Source: Amanita rubescens
Lineage: Eukaryota > Basidiomycota > Agaricomycetes > Agaricales > Amanitaceae
DNA length: 64,000 nt
Assembly (NCBI GenBank): GCA_015039365.1
Contig: WION01000015.1
Location: 558,001-622,000, forward strand
Reading direction: 5' to 3'
Shown: positions 27,935 through 36,700 of the stretch, in pieces
Numbering within the stretch: position 1 is the stretch's first letter
Layout: the number at the start of each line of letters is the position of its first letter
The notes under the pieces: model-generated
What the model saw: only the letters and a program-made list of their open reading frames with translations
Database searches by the model: none
Told to the model about the DNA's origin: nothing
Translations under genes and position numbers: made by a program

Positions 27935-28417
27935 TCAATTGGTATCACTGGTGGCAGTGTTTAAAGTTTCCGGCCCATCATTTTCATCCTCATCCACCGG
28001 TGGGAAATGCGATCCCGCGTTGTACTGATGCGCCTTCAGCTTACTCTCTGCGGTCGGTGTGTGGCGATGGAACACATCGCGCCCCACGATGGTGGATTCC
28101 CACACGTCCTGAGTCTTTGTGCTCCGGGTCAGCAACCACTGGCTGAGGATCCGCGGCGGGCTGTCAAAGTACTGGGCGCTCCAAGTCGTAGTGGAATGCT
28201 TGTTTCTATCGGGGGCGTTGCGCCAGGTCACTGTCCAGCCGAGCGAGCGGCCCTCGTCCGGATGGGGATTGGTGTCAAAACGTCCGACGAGGACGAACTG
28301 ACTCTCAACCCCGACAGCCGACTGGTACCACCCCTCTAAAGACCCGTCTGGATTCGTGACCAACTTCATCTTTGACCCGAGTTCATTCCACCAGATGCCG
28401 TCGAGAGGATGTGCCAT
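27935..28417 (-). CDS. Avidin/tamavidin-like biotin-binding protein
   Basis: This 160-residue protein of the avidin family should form the eight-stranded beta-barrel that binds biotin tightly. The closest remembered relatives are the tamavidins of Pleurotus. By comparison with streptavidin all main biotin contacts are present: N11 and S15 (WNELGSKM), Y31 and S33 (WYQSAVG), W65 (TVTWRN), S75, T77 and W79 (HSTTTWSAQY), W94 (ILSQWLL), W106 and D114 (DVWESTIVGRD). There is no signal peptide, as in tamavidins, so it is probably cytosolic. The C-terminus adds an acidic tail of about 40 residues. ATG at 28417 is chosen because the frame upstream has no ATG and begins with a GTG that is really a splice donor. 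The likely role is defence by biotin sequestration against feeders or competitors, which is inference. The gene is intact. Confidence 0.93.
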   Translation of the reverse strand: MAHPLDGIWWNELGSKMKLVTNPDGSLEGWYQSAVGVESQFVLVGRFDTNPHPDEGRSLGWTVTWRNAPDRNKHSTTTWSAQYFDSPPRILSQWLLTRSTKTQDVWESTIVGRDVFHRHTPTAESKLKAHQYNAGSHFPPVDEDENDGPETLNTATSDTN

Positions 28418-28419
28418 GG

Positions 28420-28477
28420 CTGTTTGGTTTAGCAACAGCGTCAGATCTGAGCGAATAAGTTGTAGGTGGAGGCTCAC
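28420..28477 (-). other. 5'-UTR intron of the avidin gene
   Basis: A GTGAGC donor at 28477-28472 and an ACAG acceptor ending at 28420 enclose 58 nt. The acceptor lies two bases before the start codon. A leader intron immediately before the ATG fits the sequence better than translation from GTG. Confidence 0.6.
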
Positions 28478-28530
28478 CGTTTACTTTCAGCGCGGATGTG
28501 TGTGAAGGAGACTTTGGGGGCGATGTGATG

Positions 28531-28539
28531 CTTCTTATA
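28531..28539 (-). promoter_or_regulatory. TATA-like box of the avidin gene
   Basis: TATAAGAAG on the minus strand lies about 55 bp upstream of the intron donor. That is a reasonable spacing for a short leader exon. Confidence 0.45.
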
Positions 28540-28583
28540 CCCGAGGTGTACCTATAAACGTTGAGCGATCTTCGCCGGAGGTA

Positions 28584-29149
28584 TTATCTGATTACCTGGT
28601 AGACAGCACCATCATGGCATAACGACCCCAAAAATCTAAGCCAGTGTGGGTTTGTCCGGGTCAGCTGGGCACGCCACGGGCTTGGCACGTTGGTCAACAG
28701 TTTTCTGACAAGTGTGTTCTGACCGGCGAATGGGATGAGCCGATATAGAAGTTCATGGGAACAATAACGCCGCAGAGCGCTTGAGCACTGACGTTTGTGG
28801 TGGATCTCTTCTTCGCTCATTTTCTTCCCACACTTGACGCCTGTACCTACAAATGGACAGCTTCTGAAGATTGCGATCAGTCAGAGTCATGAGGCCATCA
28901 TACTCCCCTGCTTCGTCAGGCTTCCAAACCACACCAACGGAGCCTTTCCCATCACTGGTCTCCCAGCGAGTGGCCCGGCTGGACTTCAATCCATGATCAG
29001 CCTAGTAGGATGCCAAATCGATCTTTTTCAAGTAGAATTGGTCCGCAGACCAACACTTCCGGGCTGTGTCGGATTAACAATCGTTCAAGACCTGGATAGG
29101 GGACGAACGCCGTGCAACCTAAAGGTAAGGAATGGAACGTGCACTGTGC
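28584..29149. other. Unrecognised frames upstream of the avidin gene
   Basis: Two overlapping minus-strand frames (28989-28753 and 28820-28584) together could read TLTDRNLQKLSICRYRRQVW and then LLYRLIPFAGQNTLVRKLL. This looks like a decayed coding piece, but I do not recognise it. Confidence 0.2.
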
Positions 29150-29285
29150 AGTTAGGGATCTGCACGGGTCAGGCAAACCCGCACGGGTAACGGGTACGGG
29201 TATGGCGCAGGTACGGGTCGGCACTTTCGCAACCCGTGCAAAATACGTACCCACCAGTGTGGGTACGGGTATGACCGGGTGTAGG
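29150..29285 (+). repeat. ACGGGT-rich patch
   Basis: GGGTACGGGT, AACGGGTACGGG and their complement CCCGCACGGGT or CCCGTG recur many times in 135 bp. The composition differs sharply from the flanks. It looks like a degenerate short tandem repeat with some inverted copies. Confidence 0.55.
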
Positions 29286-29349
29286 CAGGAGGGTGGAAGA
29301 CCCCCCAAAGGCTATCAAATATACTGGGAGGATAAGTGAAGCGTAACCA

Positions 29350-30063
29350 TTGAGCGTGATGTTTACATACTTCAATGAAAGCGATGTTTCATCACCTGAG
29401 ACAGCATTGATTGAAATCATTGAGCACGATGTTTACTTCAATGAAAGCGATATTTCAGCACCTGATATGGCGTTGATTGAAGGGGAGACTCACCAGGAAA
29501 CCAATCAACCCAAAAAATCTCCCAAGAGCGGTCAATCCCGCAGAAAACCGAACACCGCGCGATACTGAGGACACTGTTGACCAATCGGATAACGCGTCGA
29601 AAGAAAGCACCGAAAACGCTTCAGAACGCGCACAAAATGAAGTTAATCCGACCAAAACCGGTGGAGATACGATGAAATCAAGCATACCTATCATCCAAAC
29701 ACCATCTCATCCATCCCTACCATCCAATTTTCAGATGATGAAGAGGCTGCAGAGGAGCTCCTAGGATGGGGAAAACGAACCAGGCCACCCCAAGGCTTCT
29801 ACAAAGCTTTGATGAAGGGTGATAAGCCTCCAGGGGGAGGAATGACGGCCTTCACTGAAAAAGAAAATGATTATCAGCTCTCAGCCGTTAATTTAGATGA
29901 CGAGGACTTACTTTTTGCTGGTGTGGCCAAAGAATATGCTATGGTGACAGGAGGAGAGCTGAGAACGCGCCGAACGGTGGGGATGCTGACGGATTCAGGC
30001 TCGCAGCTGTACAGGCCAAACTTGGCAAGTATGTGCGCTCAAGTTGCTAGATCGATCGGATGA
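29350..30063 (+). mobile_element. Ty1/copia retrotransposon remnant (integrase-RT linker)
   Basis: Pieces read HDVYFNESDISAPDMALIEG (about 29428-29485), a Thr/Asp/Glu-rich linker, and then FSDDEEAAEELLGWGKRTRP (29730-29785) and FYKALMKGDKPPGGG, with a tail DEDLLFAGVAKEYAMVTGGE. This is the usual order between integrase and reverse transcriptase in fungal copia polyproteins. A frame change near 29760 and the lack of integrase and RT catalytic parts show that only a fragment is left. No LTR was found beside it. Confidence 0.6.
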
Positions 30064-31300
30064 AGTCTCGGAACATAATTGCGTGAAATCAATGCGCTCA
30101 GGCGGCCTCTTTCAATCCAGGCACTTCACGGCTCACACGTCAAACATCAAACAATAGATTACACGTCATCCTGTCTTTTCACGGTTGCCTCCCTCTCCTT
30201 CGCTCGTTTCGCTTTATAAGTTCCTCTGCACTGTGACAATATTATTGAGCATAGACCAAAACGAACCAAAAAAAGCGAAACCTTTGTTCACTTTTTGGGC
30301 GCTGCCAAGCTACGATGGGTTTTCCACGGTCTTGCTGGTACAAGACAGCGCTGCCCACTGTTAGCTTTTCAACGCCATACCCAGTTGGACACGCTGTGGA
30401 GCAAACCATGTCAGCCGTTAACAGGGACGAATGAGAAAAAACGCGCACCTGGAAAGTTTCTCGTTCGTCTTGGTCAGGTTGTTAGCGAAAAGACGACGAT
30501 ACCCCCCCGGCAGAATAGTCTTGTGTTTGCCTTTTTTTCGTCTTCTGGCTGGGATCCTTGTACCACAGCTGTTCGCCATGAAGCTGTGCGTAGGCAGTAA
30601 GAAACGTTGACGAGTGGCATGGGGATTGGGTACTCACAGGTCCTTGTCTGCTTCGTACAATTAGACTCGCTACGCGATGTAAAAAAAAGTTAAGCTATAC
30701 TTGCGTGGAATCTTTAGTTGTTATACCAGACGACCCGAATAACGACTTAATACCAGTCGGTCCATGACCCTGTAGTCGTATTAACATTCGCTGAAAGCAA
30801 AAAGCAGTTGGTAACGCACCTATATACCGACGTCAACCGCTGCTTTCCATCTATGCACGTTCTCGTTTCGGGACCATCGTCAAACGTCTTGACGGCTAAT
30901 AGACCCAACATAAGCAAATCCGTAAGCGAGGTAGTGGCGGCACGTACGGGCGAGAGGTAAAAGACGGAGTCAATTTGCTTCCCTTCTGGCCAAGCGACAT
31001 CTAGGATGAACAGGGTCAGCCAAGTTGGACACAAAGTGCGGGGGGACTGACCCCGTTGGTATTCTGGTCCCAAGTTGATATCGCGGCCGTGTAATGGTGT
31101 AGGAGCTGAAGGGGCGAGTGACGCGCCGAAGGCGGGCCCCCTGAATCTATTTGGGAGTGAGTGAAACTAGCAGAAAAAACAAGATGGGTACGGACTGTAG
31201 AGAGCCTGGACGGACGTTTAACGCGTTTTTGACCTTGAATTTGACTTTTTCTTTGGTCCGTATTCGTTGAGTTCGGAGTAGTCGTTGATGATAGGTTGCT
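30064..31300. other. No recognised gene
   Basis: Short frames only. A few A-rich and G-rich patches are present and no domain motifs. Confidence 0.35.
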
Positions 31301-33420
31301 TGCGGTTGTTGTTGTCGTTGGTGATGTTGACCGGCGGATTCGGACCAGTCGCTTTGGATTATGATCACCTCGTCGTAGACATGCTCTAAGCGACGGATTG
31401 TATGACTGGAAGTTGACCGGTGATCCCCTACATGCACGACACAATCCACTCGTCATCGTCCTCCACATTGCAAGGAAGACTCTAGCGCGCAACCTCTGCG
31501 TTCCTTGGAATAAAGGTCTTCCACATCCGCGTGTGTCGACACCATGTCTCCTGGATCGTTTGCGCACGTTCAACCCATCGATTCATCGTCGTCCCAGGGA
31601 GGATCGAGAAGGAAAGCAAACACAATCCTCGAATCCTCCCTCCGTCGCTGAAGATGGGCGCCTCTTCTACAAACTCGAGCTGACACTAAACGCTCTCAAC
31701 AACAAATCCTGATTGCAGCAAGAAGGAGAGTGCACGATATGCGCTACCTCACAAAACATCAACTCTACGGCCCCTTCCTCCCTGTAATCCAGTTACGGTG
31801 TCCCTCTCGACGGAAAAGGGAAAGAACTCCTCCGCTTACCCTCCCCGCCTTCCTCAGGCTCAGAAGAAGAAATAACCCAAATCCATCTCGACATGTTCGC
31901 CCTTCTCTCCGCCGGTATACACCCCCACTTTCTGCTCCACCACCACCTCTTTTATCCCAGCACCGATCCCTTTTTAGGCAATTCACTCGACGAAGGCGTC
32001 CCTGACAGCCCAAACCAGCACCCTCCGCCGAAGCAGCCCAACCCTGAGGACATTTCACCGCATAGGATCGTCCGAGTATGAGGATTATAGCGACGAGGGT
32101 GGGGGTGAGCGACGATGACGATGACGATGACAATACCGACAACGTCGGGGACGACGTGAGTCTCAATTTTCTAATCTTACCTGACTCTGACCTTGCCCGC
32201 ATACAGGTTTCGACAATACCCAGAGACGTCTCCTCAGATGCCCAATATTCTATAGTCTAGCGGCCAACCCACTAACGCCGCTTCACCTTTTTCACCCACT
32301 GGAGAAGAAGTGGATGGAGAAGAAGACCAAGGCCTCACGAACTACGAATGGTCCGTTTCGATCCGAAATACGCGTCGTTGGGTCGGACGATTTGTCGATT
32401 CTTTTTCTTATCTTCATTTTGTCAGGATGGGAGGTGTAGCCGGGTATTGGAAGGATGGAATCAAGGCACGGTGGGAGGCGTTGAAAGCTCGTGAGGAAGG
32501 TACCAGAATGCAACCGCCGATTGGGAAGTTGAAAGGGACAGTCAAGATGATCGGTGATAGGGCCATTTTATGGAACATGGCGAGCGTCCCACGTTTCCTC
32601 TTACCCGTTTATTAATATGAAAGTAGACGTTGAGCTATGTTGAACAAGATGATCCAGAATGGGTCGTGAACGGTGTTCAGATTGGATGTATTGGTTCAGC
32701 GGCTGGGTTCGTGGTGCAGAGCAGTGTCTCTTTTGTTCGTTAATGCCATTACGGTTGACGTTTGGGGCTTGTAGCACTCGGGGAGATCCAATTGGGTCGA
32801 GTTGGCAATGGAATGTATAGTTACGCAGTATCTGTGTAAATCATTATATACGCGACAGCATTTTTCTTATAGAGTAGATGAAGCCTTCCCGAGAGATACA
32901 ATGCGTCTATGGCACAATACAGAACTGGATGCTAACGAATCACTTCGGAAAGCTTCTAATCGCAGAGAGAAAATGGCTGGATGGATGGAGGGATACGGAT
33001 ACTGAGAATCTGAATTGCGATCAGGGCGGTCGAGAGTAGGTGCGCATTGTGCAGCAAGACTCCTGTTGCGATCCGTTACTATCGATACCGATATTCCAAA
33101 CAATGGGGAATACTTAGCGTCTTACACTTCAGAACCTCTTCTAACGGTCCTTCCTCGTCAACACATTCACCGGGCATTCCGAGCGAAATAACATTCGCGT
33201 CGCGCTATAAGCATTACGAACCGTCGGAGATATTAGGTCGAGCGAGAAGGTGTAGTAAGGATTTGTGGGTGCAACTTTGGGTTCTTGTACAGAGGCTTCG
33301 GCGTCGACTGTGGTGGGATTGAAGGATAGCGGGTGATGATGAATACGCGGTTATCGTCACAGTTACTCTCGGTAGTCGGATATGAACCGAACTAACCGTC
33401 GAGATTTGCGCTCGGAAGTG
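31301..33420 (+). pseudogene. Unrecognised decayed coding region
   Basis: Plus-strand pieces keep a coding look across frame changes. Examples are LTNYEWSVSIRN (about 32325-32360), SYLHFVRMGGVAGYWKDGIK (32407-32466), ARWEALKAREEGTRM followed by GKLKGTVKM, and after an intron-like gap YVEQDDPEWVVNGVQIGC (32637-32690). Acidic Asp-runs occur at 32112-32140. It may be a relic of one of the large uncharacterised Agaricomycete F-box-type families, but I cannot show that. No intact frame remains. Confidence 0.3.
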
Positions 33421-33785
33421 CTGGCTGTATGACGAGAATCTGTGGAAGGGCAAGGTCGGTGGAAAAGGAGACACCGTCGTTCGACCATGTCCCAGATCAC
33501 GATGGCGCCGATGACGACGAGAGGAAGAAGGACGGCAGCGGCGGGTTTCCCATGGGAAGAACGAGATTGGGAACCGAGGAAGATGAGGTCGTGTTGGACA
33601 TGAGCGAGGGAGTTCCAGGTTGAGTGCTGGGTTGCTGAGTTCTCGCGCGAGAACAGGAATAAGGTCTACGAGACCTCCTCTCGGCGGTGAGAAAGATCGG
33701 TGCCGCGTTAGCCTATTCTTTGACGGACGACGTGGGAGAACTGAAGTGACGGACCCTAAAGCTCTTATCTCCTCCCCTCATCGAT

Positions 33786-36700
33786 ATGACTGACCAACGG
33801 TCGCAGACTGCCAAAGAGTCCAAGGGATTTCGCAATCGCCTGAAGAAGATGTTCGGACGGGTATCGCAGAGCACGCCTCCTAACCCCTCGAATTCGCCTC
33901 CAGCAGTTGTTGCTCCGCCTGCCGTTGTTGTTTCGCCCCCAACCGTTTCAGCGCCTCCAGCTGATCTAGTACCCACTGTACCAATGATGACGACCGACCT
34001 GGTAGAAGCTGCGAAACTCCGGGCCAAGTACACCCACTTCCGTATCCTCGTTATCGGGAGGGCGAATGCTGGTAAAACGACGCTGCTGAAGCGTGTCTGC
34101 AATACAAAGGAGGATCCAGTTTACAGCCAGGTAAGATATCCACTTCACTTGATACCCTACTACCATCACCCCTTCACCCACAGATTAACCCGACCTCGAA
34201 GGTGATCCTTGCGCATTTCTTCAACCAGGTCATTGACTTTGATGATATAGCGAGGGATTCATAATGTTCATGACGAGTTTTCCTTCATGAGCAATCCACA
34301 GTTCATCTTCCATGACTCTCCTGGTTTCGAGGCAGGAAGTGAGCAGGAACTTCAGGACGTACACTCTTTCATACAGGAGAAGGCGAAAGCGAATGAAGTA
34401 AAGGACCAAATCCATGCGATATGGTGTGTTATAATCCTTCCTTTATGTAGCATAACTGACAATGCATTCAGGTTTTGTTTTGGTCCGGATGTATCTCGCC
34501 CGTTATTGGAATTGGAACAGAAGTTCTTTGATGAGAAACATTGCGGGAATGGTAAGATTGTTTAAAAACTCCAAACTCTTTAACGTGACTGACAAAAGAC
34601 AGTTCCGGTTGTGGCAATCTTCACAAAATTTGATGATCTCATCACTCAGGTCTATGATAGGAACAAAGAAGATGAGGAGAATAGGGAAGTTGCTTGTGCT
34701 ACCTTGAAGGAGAAGTTTGAGAAGCCACTTAAGGGTTACAAGTCTTCACCTCGTGCATATGTCCAAGTTGAATGTATGTCTCTTCTCCTTTAGCAACCAA
34801 TCTTGGGACTTATAGCTTGTCCAGCTATTGAGAAGGATGAAGGTAATCATCAGGAACAAGTTGGGGAACTAATCAAACAGACAGCGGCATCAATTGACAA
34901 CTTGGCACTGAAGATGTTGTTTGTCACTGTCCAACAGAATAACCTAGAGGTCTGCATTGAATATGCAGTGAACAAGTCTGTCATCCATTTGTCTGCTGTT
35001 GCTTCAATTTATCTCTCTATTTCAGGTTTATCTTTGAGGATACCTCAACAGTGGTACATTTTTTCTTGAATTGTAGAAATTTGAGTGCTCAAATGAACAA
35101 AGTATAACTTGATTTACAAGGCTGCATCTTGGTTTGGACATTGCTATTGGCAGGTATGCATTGAATGCATTTTCTTGAGCCATGACTGAAATTGAGAAGG
35201 ATTATGTGAGAGTCCACTTCTACTTGAGCCAGGGAAGATGGTGATGACAGATGTTTCAGGATGTAAGTATCATGACCAAATATTGGTGACAAAGTTTAAC
35301 CTGGATATTCAGTATGTGAGTATGACATGAAGCTCATTTGGCAATATCCTAATTATGCAAATGATAAGGGGGAAAATGTAAGAATTTCAAAGTGATAGGA
35401 AGGCAACTTGTGAATGTAGTGTATAGGAGGTAATATGCAAGTTATATGGAGAATTCCAAATTGATAGAAATGATTCACCTCATATCTAGAAGGTGAGTTG
35501 CTATGTGCCTCCTTCACTTGATTTGAATTGCTGACATGTTGCCATGAAATCCCATCCAGGCAGTGAGTGACTGTGTGCCTCCTAGCTCAATTTGAATTGC
35601 TGACATGTTGCCATGAAATCCCATCCAGGAAGTGAGTGACTGTGTGCCTCCTAGCTCAATTTGAATTGCTGACATGTTGCCATGAAATCCCATCCAGGCA
35701 GTGAGTGACTGTGTGCCTCTTAGCTCAATTTGAATTGCTGACATGTTGCCATGAAATCCCATCCAGCGAGTGAGTGACTGTGTGCCTCCTAGCTCAATTT
35801 GAATTGCTGACATGTTGCCATGAAATCCCATCCAGTTTGTGAGTGACTGTGTGCCTCCTAGCTCAATTTGAATTGCTGACATGTTGCCATGAAATCCCAT
35901 CCAGTTTGTGAGTGACTGTGTGCCTCCTAGCTCAATTTGAATTGCTGACATGTTGCCATGAAATCCCATCCAGTTTGTGAGTGACTGTGTGCCTCCTAGC
36001 TCAATTTGAATTGCTGACATGTTGCCATGAAATCCCATCCAGGCAGTGAGTGACTGTGTGCCTCCTAGCTCAATTTGAATTGCTGACATGTTGCCATGAA
36101 ATCCCATCCAGGGAGTGAGTGACTGTGTGCCTCCTAGCTCAATTTGAATTGCTGACATGTTGCCATGAAATCCAATCCAGGCAGTGAGTGACTGTGTGCC
36201 TCCTAGCTCAATTTGAATTGCTGACATGTTGCCATGAAATCCCATCCAGGCAGTGAGTGACTGTGTGCCTCCTAGCTCAATTTGAATTGCTGACATGTTG
36301 CCATGAAATCCCATCCAGGCAGTGAGTGACTGTGTTCCTCCTAGCTCAATTTGAATTGCTGACATGTTGCCATGAAATCCCATCCAGGAGTGAGTGACTG
36401 TGTGCCTCCTAGCTCAATTTGAATTGCTGACATGTTGCCATGAAATCCCATCCAGCGAGTGAGTGACTGTGTGCCTCCTAGCTCAATTTGAATTGCTGAC
36501 ATGTTGCCATGAAATCCCATCCAGGCAGTGAGTGACTGTGTGCCTCCTAGCTCAATTTGAATTGCTGACATGTTGCCATGAAATCCCATCCAGGAAGTGA
36601 GTGACTGTGTGCCTCCTAGCTCAATTTGAATTGCTGACATGTTGCCATGACTTGGAAATCCCATCCAGCTTGTGAGTGACTGTGTGCCTCCTAGCTCAAT

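Noticed and set aside
27935..28477. Longer avidin beginning at GTG (28477)
   Set aside because: GTG is not a usual fungal start. The bases are a GTGAGC splice donor, and an ACAG acceptor lies two bases before the ATG at 28417.
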